This document shows, one piece after another, positions 41,450 through 50,398 of a DNA stretch of 64,000 nucleotides. A program made the translations under genes and the position numbers. Source of the stretch: CSP1-4 sp963777975 (GTDB lineage: Bacteria > Chloroflexota > Limnocylindria > Limnocylindrales > CSP1-4); the NCBI GenBank assembly GCA_963777975.1, contig CAVZSO010000010.1:124001-188000 (forward strand). The letters run 5' to 3'. The notes under the pieces are model-generated. The model worked only from the letters and a program-made list of their open reading frames with translations. It did no database searches and was not told the origin of the DNA. The first letter of the stretch is position 1. Each line of letters begins with the position of its first letter.

Positions 41450-43562
41450 ATGACCGCCATCCGCCCGCCTGCGACTCGACGTCGACCGCGTCCGATCGAC
41501 CCGCCGGCCATCCCCTACATCAACCGCGAGCTCTCGTTGCTCGACCTGAACGCGCGCGTCCTGCACGAGGCGACCGATGAGCGCAACCCGCTGCTGGAGC
41601 GGGTTCGCTTCCTGTCGATCGTCTCGGGCATCCTCGACGAGTTCTTCCAGATCCGCGTGGCGGGCCTCAAGCAGCAGGTCGAGGCAGGACATTCGAAGCT
41701 CGGGCCGGACGGACGCAGCGCTGCCGAGACGCTGTCCGAGGCACGACGCAAGGTGCTCGACCTGATCGTCGAGCACACGCTGGCCTTCAACAAGGTTCGC
41801 GAGGCGATGGCCGAGCAGGGCATCACCATCGTGCGCTACGACGAACGACCCGAGCGCCACCTCGAGCTGCGACGGATGTTCATCGACCAGATCTTCCCGG
41901 TCCTGACGCCGCTGGCCGTCGACCCTGGCCATCCCTTTCCGTACATCAGCGATCTGTCACTCTCCCTCGCGGTGACCGTGCGCGATCCCGAGACGGGCGA
42001 GCGAGACTTCGCCCGCATCAAGGTCCCCGAGGTCCTGCCGCGCATGGTCGAGGTCGGCGTTCGGACCTACATGCTCCTGGAGCAGATCATCGCGGCCAAC
42101 CTCGATGCGCTCTTCCCGGGCATGGAGATCGTCGAGCACCATCTCTTCCGAGTGACCAGGAATGCCGACCTGGCGATCGAGGAGGACGAGGCGGATGACC
42201 TCCTGCTGGCCATCGAGGAGGAGCTCCGGCGGCGACGGTTCGGCGAGGCGGTGCGCCTCGAGGTCGAGCGCTCGATGCCGACCGAGACGCGGTCGATCCT
42301 GCGGCGTGGCCTGGGCGTCGGCCCCGAGGATGTCTACGAGATCTCGGGCATGCTCGATCTGCGGGCGCTGGAGACGATCGCCGACCTCGAGATCCCCGAG
42401 CTGCAGCGCGAGCCCTGGCACCCGGTCGTCCCCGCGCGGCTGCTGCCGCACGACGAGGACGAGGAGGCAGACGTCTTCGCCGCCATCCGCACCGGCGACC
42501 TGCTCGTCCACCACCCGTATGAGTCGTTCGTCGGCTCCGTCCAGCGCTTCATCGAGCAGGCGGCCAGCGATCCAGACGTGCTGACCATCAAGATGACCCT
42601 CTACCGGACGACGGGCGACTCACCGATCCTCAAGGCGCTCATCCGGGCCGCCGAGAACGGCAAGCAGGTCGTCGTCCTGGTCGAGATCAAGGCCCGTTTC
42701 GACGAGCAGGCGAACATCGTCTGGGGCCGCACGCTGGAGCGCGCCGGCGCCCACGTCGTCTACGGCCTGGTCGGCCTCAAGACCCACTCCAAGACGGCGC
42801 TCGTCGTGCGCCGCGAGGGCGGCGGCCTGCGTCGCTACGTCCACATCGGGACCGGCAACTACAACCACAGGACCGCACAGGCTCTACGTCGACTTGGGCA
42901 TGCTGACCTGCGACGACGAGATCGGCGCCGATGTGACCGACCTCTTCAACTTCCTGACCGGACTCTCCCGCCAGCGCCGCTTCCGCCGGCTGCTGATCGC
43001 ACCGGTCAGCCTGCGGCCGCGCATCGAGGAGCTCATCGAAGGTGAGATCGAGCGCCAGGCGTCGGATGCTGATGGCGCCATCACCATGAAGCTCAACGCG
43101 CTCGTCGATCCGGGCATCATCGCTGCCCTCTGCCGTGCCAGTCAGGCGGGCGTGCCAGTGGATCTCATCGTGCGGGGTGCCTGCGCCCTCCGGCCGGGCG
43201 TCAAGGACGTCAGCGAGGGGATCCGCGTCCGTTCCATCATCGGCCCCTTGCTCGAGCACTCTCGGATCCTGCGCTTCGGACAGGGCGAGCGGACGACGCA
43301 CTGGATCGGCTCGGCCGACATGATGGATCGCAACCTCGACCGCCGCGTCGAGGCCGTGGCGCCGGTCCTCGACCCCGTCAGCAAGGGCCGCCTCGATCAC
43401 ATCCTCGAGGTCATGCTGGCCGACGACCGACGAGCCTGGGAGCTTGGTCCCGACGAGCGCTGGCAACGGGTCGAGTGGCGACTCGAGAACCCCACGGGCC
43501 TCGACACGTTCGAGGTCTTCAAGCAGGAAGCCCTCTCCGCGGGCGCGACGGAGGTGGCATGA
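41450..43562 (+). CDS. ppk1: Polyphosphate kinase, one +1 frame break
   Basis: PPK1 makes polyphosphate from ATP reversibly. Rejoined length is about 703 residues, normal. N-terminal domain starts YINRELSLLDLNARVL; the catalytic half has KMTLYRTTGDSPI, VEIKARFDEQANI and the phosphorylated His in YVHIGTGNYN. Right after that motif, near 42882, CAGGCTCTAC replaces an expected CAGCTCTAC and the frame shifts; the rest (LYVDLGMLTCDDEIG onward) ends in a typical VEVMLADDRRAWEL-like tail. ATG 41450 is chosen; ATG 41405 lies in the -10. The stop overlaps the CYTH-CHAD start. Confidence 0.9.
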
Positions 43563-45622
43563 CGGGGAGCCCGGTCGAGATCGAGCTCAAGTACGGGGTG
43601 CGCGATCCGGAGGCCGTCGAGCGCCTGCTCGAAGGCGATCGCCTGGGCGACCTGGTGGTCGGACCGTGGGGCACGGTCGAGGTCGTCGATCGCTACATCG
43701 ACACCGCCGACCTGCGTCTCGAGACGGAGGGCTGGAACGCCCGGCTGCGGACGACCGAGGCGGGCACCAGCCTGGACCTCAAGTCGCTCGATGACGTGGC
43801 CGTCGAGCCCGAGGCCGGCCGACGACCCCAGGGCGCGTCCCTGCGCCGTCGGATCGAATGGAGTGGCCCAGCGACGGAGCACCTCGATCCGAGCGAATGG
43901 CCGGAATCGGGAGCTCGCGCGAGGCTCGCCGCGCTGGCGGCCGATGCTCCGCTCGAAGAGCGATTCACGCTCCGTCAGACCCGTCGCGAGCGTGAGCTGA
44001 GGGGCACCAGCGGGTGGGCGATCCTGAGCCTCGACGACGTCAAGGTGGAACACGATGGGCGGCCGATCGGTCGTTTCGGCGCCCTGGAGATCGAGATGAA
44101 GGGCGGCGACGACAAGCTGCTCGACAGCGTGGCCGAGCTGCTGGAGTCGAGCGGCGTGGTCGAGGATGCGCCGGCCTCGAAGCTGGAGGCCGCCTTGACG
44201 ATGCTGGCTCGCGCCGGCATCGACGTCCCATCGGCCTACACGCCGGCGCTCGTCGAGCCGACCCCGGCCGAGATCGATGATGAGGTCGCGGCGTCCGATG
44301 TCGAGGACCTCTCGGACGCGAGCGCCGGCGATGGCATCTCCGATAGCCTGATCGGCGTCGACGCTGGTCGCCGTCGCGATGGGGAGCGCGATGATGTTCC
44401 GACGATCGACCCTGCCTCGACGATGGAGGATCTGGCGAGCCCGGAGATCGGAGGCGTGGACCTCGAGGCAGCGCTCGAGCGCAGCGCCGGCGCCGACCGC
44501 GAGGACGCTGCGGTCGATCGGCTGTTGACAGCCGAGCTGTCGACCCTGGGCACGGCCCACAGCGACGATGACCTGCCGGTCGTCGACGAACGTTCGCCCG
44601 ACGAATCGGAACAGACGGACACGGGCGACAGTGTCGACGCGGGCGAGGAAGCAGCCGCCCCAGCGGCCAAACCAGAGCCGCGCCTGGTCACCGGCCGGAC
44701 ACCTGGGGTCGTCGGCGGCGACCCCTTGGCTGAGGCCGGCCGGAAGATCCTGCGCTTCCATTTCGCGCGCATGCTCGAGCGCGAAGCCGGCACCCTCAGC
44801 GGCGAGGACATCGAGGACCTGCATCGGATGCGTGTCGCGACACGCCGGATGCGGGCGGCCTGGCGGCTCTTCGGCGACGCGTACAAGCCAAAGGCCGAGC
44901 GCCGCTACGTCCGCGAGCTGCGAACGGTGGCCAACAGCCTGGGCGCGGTGCGCGACCTCGACGTCCTGCTGGAGAACCTGGCCGCCTACGTCGCGCTGCA
45001 TCCCGCCGAGGAGGGTGCCGCACTCGAGCCGCTGGCCAGCGCCTGGCAGGAGCAACGCGAGACGGCTCGCCGGAACATGGCGGCGATGCTCGACTCCGGC
45101 ACATACCGGCACTTCGTGGACGACTACCTCGCCTTCGTCGAGACCGACGCCGCGGCCGCTCGGGCCGTCGAGGCCACCCAGCCCAGCCGCGTTCGCGACA
45201 CGGCCACCAGCCGTATCTGGGGCGCCTACGAGCAGGTCCGAGCCTATGACGCGACGCTGGCCTGGGCGGACGTGGCGACGATCCATCAGCTGCGCATCGC
45301 CTCGAAGCGGTTGCGCTACTCGCTCGAGTTCTTCCGCGAGGTGCTCGGGCCGGACGCCGGTCCGCTGATCGAGCGTGTGACGCGACTCCAGGATCATCTC
45401 GGCCTGCTCAACGATGCCGACGTCGCGGCCCGACTCGCCCGTGAGTTCCTCGTCGCCTCCGCGGCCAGGCTGGCACCGCCGACGATCGAGGCGGTCGGAC
45501 GCTATCTCGGTGCCCGCGACCGCGACGTGGCCCGGCTCCGACGTTCGCTGCCCGCCGCCTGGCGCCCGCTGGCGGCCGAGAGCTTCCGGCGCGCGCTCGG
45601 ACGGGCCGTCAGCGCGCTCTAG
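43559..45622 (+). CDS. CYTH-CHAD fusion protein, polyphosphate-related
   Basis: A 687-residue two-domain protein. Residues about 5-220 are a CYTH triphosphate tunnel domain starting with the E-x-E-x-K motif in VEIELKYGV, followed by YIDTADLRLETEGWNARLR; these bind triphosphate or polyphosphate. Residues about 390-680 are a CHAD domain with repeated conserved His and basic patches (DLHRMRVATRRMRAAW, IHQLRIASKRLRYSLEFF), known to bind polyphosphate. The linker of some 170 residues is acidic and low in complexity. Overlap with ppk and the nearby exopolyphosphatase support a role in polyphosphate handling. Confidence 0.92.
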   Translation: MTGSPVEIELKYGVRDPEAVERLLEGDRLGDLVVGPWGTVEVVDRYIDTADLRLETEGWNARLRTTEAGTSLDLKSLDDVAVEPEAGRRPQGASLRRRIEWSGPATEHLDPSEWPESGARARLAALAADAPLEERFTLRQTRRERELRGTSGWAILSLDDVKVEHDGRPIGRFGALEIEMKGGDDKLLDSVAELLESSGVVEDAPASKLEAALTMLARAGIDVPSAYTPALVEPTPAEIDDEVAASDVEDLSDASAGDGISDSLIGVDAGRRRDGERDDVPTIDPASTMEDLASPEIGGVDLEAALERSAGADREDAAVDRLLTAELSTLGTAHSDDDLPVVDERSPDESEQTDTGDSVDAGEEAAAPAAKPEPRLVTGRTPGVVGGDPLAEAGRKILRFHFARMLEREAGTLSGEDIEDLHRMRVATRRMRAAWRLFGDAYKPKAERRYVRELRTVANSLGAVRDLDVLLENLAAYVALHPAEEGAALEPLASAWQEQRETARRNMAAMLDSGTYRHFVDDYLAFVETDAAAARAVEATQPSRVRDTATSRIWGAYEQVRAYDATLAWADVATIHQLRIASKRLRYSLEFFREVLGPDAGPLIERVTRLQDHLGLLNDADVAARLAREFLVASAARLAPPTIEAVGRYLGARDRDVARLRRSLPAAWRPLAAESFRRALGRAVSAL

Positions 45623-45650
45623 GCAGGCGCGGCACCCGCGGCGAGGCGAG

Positions 45651-46619
45651 TCAGCCCGCGTCCGGCCAGCCGGCGGTCAATGCGGTCAGCTGTGAGCGCC
45701 AACCCGGGCCCGCGTGCCGCAGGGCCAGGACCGCACCTTCACGCAGGCTCGCTTCGCTGACCTCGACGGTCTCGAGCTCGTAGCGCTCCATGAACGCCAG
45801 CACCAGCGCCGCGCCGGCCGGCAGCAGGCGGGCCCGAGTCGGGGTCAGGCGATAGCGCTCGGCCAGCACGGCGCTTGGCGTTCGGTCGATCTCGTGGATC
45901 GCCTGTTCGACGCCGACCCGCGGCACGGCCGTGTCCGGCGCCGCCGGGTCACCGCCCCTGACCCCGGCCACCACCCGAGCGACGTTCGTGGCGCTGCCAC
46001 CGACGAAGACCGCGCGCGACGGATGGCCACGCGGCGCGGCGGCCAGGAGCTCGCGGGCCCGTATCGCGAGCTGCTCTCGATCGGCCGGCATCGGCGGGTC
46101 GGCCGGCTCGCAGGCCTGGGTCAGTCGGCTGGAGCCGGTCGCGATGATGAACGTCCGAGGCGGGACGCCCGGACCCTGGACGATGGCTTCCGTCGAGCCG
46201 CCGCCGATATCGACGACCAGGAGCGGCGCCTCGACCGGCGCCCCGCCGGTCACGCCGAGCAGGGTCAGCTCGGCCTCGTCGGCATGATCGAGGACCACGA
46301 TGGGCACGCCGATCCGGCCCAGGACCATCTCGGAGACCTCGTCGGCATCCGTCGCCCGACGGAACGGTTCCGCCCCCAGCAGGAGCAGCTCGTTGGCATG
46401 CCATCGGCGGGCCGTGGTAGCGAAGCCCTCGAGCGTCTCGACGAGTGCGGTGCGCGCCGCGAAGGGCAGCCGCCCATCGCGATCGACGATGCCGCCCAGG
46501 CCGAGCAGGGCGCTCTCGTCGGCCAGAGGCGTGACCGTGTGGTCGCCAACCAGCGCCACCAGCAGGTGAGCCGTGTTGCTTCCGATGTCGACGGCCGCGA
46601 TGACCTCAGGCGCCTGCAC
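45651..46619 (-). CDS. Ppx/GppA-family phosphatase
   Basis: A 322-residue protein of the actin-like ATPase fold that degrades polyphosphate (Ppx) or pppGpp (GppA). Phosphate-binding loops: VIAAVDIGSNTAHLLVA at the start and LLVVDIGGGSTEAIVQG at residue about 135, plus FVGGSATNVARVV and a catalytic Glu region near EAEL. It is the short, two-domain form without the C-terminal HD domain. Convergent to the ppk/CHAD unit, it probably completes polyphosphate turnover. GTG start. Confidence 0.88.
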   Translation of the reverse strand: MQAPEVIAAVDIGSNTAHLLVALVGDHTVTPLADESALLGLGGIVDRDGRLPFAARTALVETLEGFATTARRWHANELLLLGAEPFRRATDADEVSEMVLGRIGVPIVVLDHADEAELTLLGVTGGAPVEAPLLVVDIGGGSTEAIVQGPGVPPRTFIIATGSSRLTQACEPADPPMPADREQLAIRARELLAAAPRGHPSRAVFVGGSATNVARVVAGVRGGDPAAPDTAVPRVGVEQAIHEIDRTPSAVLAERYRLTPTRARLLPAGAALVLAFMERYELETVEVSEASLREGAVLALRHAGPGWRSQLTALTAGWPDAG

Positions 46620-47268
46620 ACCTCAAGGATGACAGGGCCCGCGACGGATGCGGGGGCCAGGTCGAGGCCGGCCGCCGCTGGCGAAGCCGGGCGCCGAACC
46701 TGGCGCCGTTCAGCCGGCCGCCTTGCCTCGCGCTCCGCGGCGTGGTCGCGGCCGACCTCGGGCTGCGCGCGACCGGCGCCGGCTCGGCTGAGGTACCGGA
46801 CGTGGACTCCACCGCTGTCGCTTGCGCCGGGGCGCGACGCCCCGTCGTTCGGCGGCGCACGGCTGGCTTCTTCGCCGCGGTGGTCGTGGCGCGAGGTCGC
46901 GACGGCGTCCCCGCCCTTCGGGCTGCGGCGAGATCCGACCGGATCGCGGCCACGAGCGCGTTGACGGCGGCCTGGAGCTCTTTGGCGGTGACCAGCTGCT
47001 CCTCGAGCTCGGCGACCTTCTTGAGGCGCTTCTTCTCGGCCTTGGCGGCCTTGGCGGCCGCCTTCTTGGTCGCCTCGGCGGCGGCCCTGGCCGCGGCCCG
47101 CTCGGCCTTGGAGGGCTTTGGAGCGGGCGCGTCGGCCGCCCCGGCAGCGGCTTCGCCGCCTGACTTGTGCTTGGCCATCTCGAGGAGCTCCTTGTCGGTG
47201 GGCACCGTGCCGGACCCTTGCTCGTCCGGGACGCGCAGTATCCCACCCTCCGACGCGTACCAAGCCAT
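46606..47268 (-). CDS. Hypothetical Lys/Ala/Arg-rich protein
   Basis: A 220-residue frame I do not recognise. The N-terminal part is polar; residues about 45-105 form a highly charged Ala/Lys helix (KKAAAKAAKAEKKRLKKV), probably coiled coil; the C-terminal third is a disordered basic tail with AAKKPAVRRR and similar. This resembles histone-like or nucleoid/polyanion-binding tails. An alternative ATG at 47178 has GGAG nine bases before it. The 3' end overlaps the ppx start by 14 bases, so both are likely cotranscribed. Coding status is moderately certain. Confidence 0.55.
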   Translation of the reverse strand: MAWYASEGGILRVPDEQGSGTVPTDKELLEMAKHKSGGEAAAGAADAPAPKPSKAERAAARAAAEATKKAAAKAAKAEKKRLKKVAELEEQLVTAKELQAAVNALVAAIRSDLAAARRAGTPSRPRATTTAAKKPAVRRRTTGRRAPAQATAVESTSGTSAEPAPVARSPRSAATTPRSARQGGRLNGARFGARLRQRRPASTWPPHPSRALSSLRCAGA

Positions 47269-47276
47269 GGCGCATC

Positions 47277-47331
47277 GTTAACACGCCGAACACGACAAGA
47301 AAATGGTGCGTTGACGCACGCAGCCGAGACT
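47277..47331 (+). promoter_or_regulatory. Candidate Pho box array and -10 before pstS
   Basis: GTTAAC at 47277 and GTTGAC at 47310 are 33 bases apart, i.e. three 11-bp steps, with weaker G-starting units between. GTTGAC begins 16 bases before a -10-like GAGACT (47326-47331), which ends seven bases before the pstS ATG. The same 16-base distance occurs at phoP (63185-63217). Confidence 0.5.
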
Positions 47332-47338
47332 GCGGGCC

Positions 47339-48418
47339 ATGAACCACACGATTCGCACCACGACCCTGCCCCGCCGCGCCCGTCTCGCTGGCCTTGCGGC
47401 AGCCAGTCTCATGCTGGTCAGCGCCTGCGCCACCGGGGGGAGCTCGCCAGCCGCGAGCACGGGGACATCATCCGAGCCAACCCCGACGACGGCAGCGTCC
47501 GGGGCCGCGGGCCTCGAGGGCACCATCGCCATCTCGGGCTCATCGACGGTCCAGCCCATCACGTCGGCCATCGCGGAGGCCTTCAACGGCACCAATCCTG
47601 ACGTTGCGATCTCGGTCGACGGACCGGGCACCGGTGACGGCTTCAAGCTCTTCTGCGCCGGGTCGATCGACATCAGCGACGCCTCGCGCACGATCAAGGA
47701 CGAGGAGGCCGCGCTGTGCAAGACGGCCGGCATCGACTACATCGAGCTCAAGATCGCCATCGATGGCATCTCCGTGCTGACGTCGACGGACAACACCGCG
47801 GTCGCCTGCCTGTCGTTCGCCGACTTGTACGCGCTCATCGGCGAGCAGTCCAAGGGCTTCAAGACCTGGGCCGACGCGCAGCCACTGGCCAAGGAACTCG
47901 GCTCGAACACGACGTTCCCGAGTGGCTCCCTCGACATCTTCGGTCCCGGCGAGGAATCGGGCACCTACGACAGCTTCATCGAACTGGCCCTCAAGACGAT
48001 CGCCGTCGCCCGAGGTCAAACGGGCACGGCCACCCGCCCCGACTACACCTCGTCGGCCAACGACAACGCGATCATCGATGGCATCGCCAATTCGGCGACC
48101 TCGCTGGGCTGGGTGGGCTTCGCCTATGCCGAGGAGAACAAGGACAAGGTCGGCGAGATCGCCGTCTCCAAGGACCCCAACGGCACGTGCGTGTCGCCGA
48201 ATGCCGAGACGATCGCGAGCGGCGAGTATCCGCTGTCGCGTGCCCTGTACATCTACGTCAACAAGGCCAAGCTCGCCGACAACGCCGCCCTGGCGCCGTT
48301 CGTCGACTACTACCTGGCTGATGGCACCATCTCGACGGCACTCGAGACGGTCCCCTACATCAACCTCGCGCCAGAAGAGCTAGCCAAGACCGTGGCGACC
48401 TGGACCGGCAGCCACTGA
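47339..48418 (+). CDS. pstS: Phosphate ABC transporter, substrate-binding lipoprotein
   Basis: Binds extracytoplasmic phosphate and delivers it to PstCA. The 359-residue precursor has a lipoprotein signal with the lipobox LVSAC (Cys30) and a Ser/Thr/Pro-rich spacer. Phosphate-contact segments are EGTIAISGSSTVQPIT, FKLFCAGSIDISDASR and FGPGEESGTYDSFIE (Arg/Asp/Ser set). First gene of pstSCAB-phoU; a stable hairpin separates it from pstC. Confidence 0.94.
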   Translation: MNHTIRTTTLPRRARLAGLAAASLMLVSACATGGSSPAASTGTSSEPTPTTAASGAAGLEGTIAISGSSTVQPITSAIAEAFNGTNPDVAISVDGPGTGDGFKLFCAGSIDISDASRTIKDEEAALCKTAGIDYIELKIAIDGISVLTSTDNTAVACLSFADLYALIGEQSKGFKTWADAQPLAKELGSNTTFPSGSLDIFGPGEESGTYDSFIELALKTIAVARGQTGTATRPDYTSSANDNAIIDGIANSATSLGWVGFAYAEENKDKVGEIAVSKDPNGTCVSPNAETIASGEYPLSRALYIYVNKAKLADNAALAPFVDYYLADGTISTALETVPYINLAPEELAKTVATWTGSH

Positions 48419-48447
48419 TCGTCGTCTTGGATACGTCCTCTTCCCTC

Positions 48448-48481
48448 CGAGGCCGGACTCCCATCCTGGGTCTCGGCCTCG
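48448..48481 (+). promoter_or_regulatory. Stem-loop between pstS and pstC
   Basis: CGAGGCCG (48448-48455) pairs perfectly with CGGCCTCG (48474-48481), and inside it CCC pairs with GGG around ATCCT. No T-run follows, so it is more likely an mRNA-stabilising or partial attenuating element than a complete terminator. Confidence 0.6.
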
Positions 48482-48515
48482 CCCTCCTGCCGGTGACGCG
48501 AGGCCAAGCTGACCG

Positions 48516-49457
48516 ATGACCGCGAGCTCAGGCGCGATACCCGTCGCGCCACGGCCGCACCTGACGGGGTCGCCCACGCGACGCCGCAACGAGCGGATCG
48601 TGCGTTCCGTCTTGTTCCTTGCGGCGCTCGTATCGATCCTCATCTCCGCGTTCATCGTCCTGAGCATCATCGGTCAGGCGTTCAGCTTCCTGGCCCAGAT
48701 CGACCTGTCCCAGCTGACCGCCGAGGGGTGGTTCCCACGTCGCGGCCTGTTCGGGATCTCGACGCTCATCGTCGGATCGCTCCTGGTGACCGGCATCGCC
48801 ATCGTCATCGCAGCACCGGTCGGCATCGCGTCCGCGATCTACCTCGCGGAGTACTCCGGTCCGCGGACACGCGGCATCGTCAAGCCCATCCTGGAGATCC
48901 TGGCAGGCATCCCGAGCGTCGTGCTCGGTTTCTTCGCGCTCACGGTCATCACGCCAAAGGTCATCCAGGTCTTCTTCCCGACTGCCAACGGCTTCAACCT
49001 GCTGGCGGCCGGCATCGGCGTCGGCATCCTGACCATCCCGCTCATCGCGACCATCTCGGAGGACGCCATGCGCGCCGTGCCTCACTCGCTCCGGGAGGGG
49101 GCCTACGGCCTGGGCGCACGGCGCGCCACCGTCAGCCTGCGCATCGTGGTACCGGCGGCCATCTCGGGCATCGTGGCCGCGCTCATCCTCGGCATCTCGC
49201 GCAGCATCGGCGAGACGATGGTCGTGGCGCTCGCGGCGGGCGCGTCCGGTGGCACGCTGTTCACGACGAACGTCCTGGGACCCGGCCAGACGGTGACCGC
49301 CGCGATGGCGGCCCTGGCCACGGGCTCCGACCAGGTGACTGGCAACACGGCGGCCTTCCAGAGCCTCTTCTTCCTGGGCCTGATGCTCTTCCTGGCGACC
49401 CTCGGCCTGAACGTCCTCGGCGACGCCTTCGTGCGTCGGACGCGGCAGCGCTACTGA
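48516..49457 (+). CDS. pstC: Phosphate ABC transporter permease
   Basis: One of two phosphate channel subunits, 313 residues and six helices. Starts with a basic cytoplasmic N-terminus, then helix 1 (VLFLAALVSILISAFIVLSII). The ATPase-contact (EAA-like) loop is in REGAYGLGARRATVSLRIVVPAA, and YLAEYSGPRTRG precedes helix 3, both standard PstC features. 98 bases after pstS, beyond the stem-loop. Confidence 0.94.
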   Translation: MTASSGAIPVAPRPHLTGSPTRRRNERIVRSVLFLAALVSILISAFIVLSIIGQAFSFLAQIDLSQLTAEGWFPRRGLFGISTLIVGSLLVTGIAIVIAAPVGIASAIYLAEYSGPRTRGIVKPILEILAGIPSVVLGFFALTVITPKVIQVFFPTANGFNLLAAGIGVGILTIPLIATISEDAMRAVPHSLREGAYGLGARRATVSLRIVVPAAISGIVAALILGISRSIGETMVVALAAGASGGTLFTTNVLGPGQTVTAAMAALATGSDQVTGNTAAFQSLFFLGLMLFLATLGLNVLGDAFVRRTRQRY

Positions 49458-49465
49458 GCCGCGCG

Positions 49466-50398
49466 ATGACCACCGTCGCACCGCCCGTATCAGCCCAGGC
49501 GGCCACCTCGATCCCACTTGGTGAGCACCGCCGGAACGTGGGCGGCCTGACGTTTCACGTGCTGCTGCTCATCGCACTGCTCTTCTCGCTGGGCGTGCTC
49601 GCGACGCTCGTGATCAGCGTCCTGATCGGCGGTCTGCCGGTCCTCATGGAGCGCGGGCTCGACTTTCTGACCAGCCCGACGTCGGCCAACCCGAACAAGG
49701 CCGGCGTCGTGCAAGGCATCATCGGCTCGCTCATCATGACCGCGATCGTGGCCCTGGTCGCCATCCCGCTGGGCATCATGACCGCCATCTACCTCGAGGA
49801 GTACGCGCCCGCGAGCCGGCTCTCGCGCTTCATCGACATCAACATCCGCAACCTGGCCGGCGTGCCCTCGATCGTCTACGGCCTCCTCGGCTTCACGGTC
49901 TTCGTGACGGTCCTGGCACCAGTGACTGGCGGCACGACCATGCTGTCGGCAGGGCTGACGCTTGCCGCACTCGTGCTGCCCATCGTCATCATCGCCTCGG
50001 CCGAGGCTATCCGGTCGGTGCCGCACGAGCTTCGCGAAGGTGGCTACGGGATCGGCGCCTCGCGCTGGCAGGTGACCCGAGAGCTCGTCCTGCCGGCGGC
50101 CATGCCGGGGATCCTGACGGGTACCATCCTGGCCCTCGCGCGGGCGATCGGCGAGACGGCTCCCCTGCTGCTCGTGGGCGCGGTGCTGGGCTACTTCTCG
50201 AGTGGTAGCCAGGGGCCCCTCGAGCAGCTGTTCGGCAAGTTCACGGCCTTGCCGACCCTCATCTACGACTGGGCTCGGCGCCCCCAGAGCGAGTTCAGGG
50301 ACCTGACCTCGGCCGCTATCATCGTGTTGCTGGTGATCACGCTCTTTGCCACCGCGGTCTCCATCTACCTCCGCAACAGGTACCAGAAGAGATGGTGA
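49466..50398 (+). CDS. pstA: Phosphate ABC transporter permease
   Basis: Partner of PstC, 310 residues, six helices. TAIYLEEYAPASRLSRFIDI and the coupling loop REGGYGIGASRWQVTRELVLPAA are family marks. The ATG at 49466 follows pstC by eight bases. Its stop overlaps the pstB start region. Confidence 0.94.
   Translation: MTTVAPPVSAQAATSIPLGEHRRNVGGLTFHVLLLIALLFSLGVLATLVISVLIGGLPVLMERGLDFLTSPTSANPNKAGVVQGIIGSLIMTAIVALVAIPLGIMTAIYLEEYAPASRLSRFIDINIRNLAGVPSIVYGLLGFTVFVTVLAPVTGGTTMLSAGLTLAALVLPIVIIASAEAIRSVPHELREGGYGIGASRWQVTRELVLPAAMPGILTGTILALARAIGETAPLLLVGAVLGYFSSGSQGPLEQLFGKFTALPTLIYDWARRPQSEFRDLTSAAIIVLLVITLFATAVSIYLRNRYQKRW

Noticed and set aside
42870..42895. Programmed +1 frameshift in ppk
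   Set aside because: No slippery sequence, stop codon or stimulatory structure is evident, and eight other +1 breaks in the window share no motif, which fits sequence error better.
43397..45397. Minus-strand open frame of 666 codons opposite CYTH-CHAD
   Set aside because: Shadow of a long GC-rich gene; lacks any family feature.
48448..48481. pstS-pstC hairpin as an intrinsic terminator
   Set aside because: No run of T follows the stem and the operon genes continue in the same direction, so a full terminator is unlikely.
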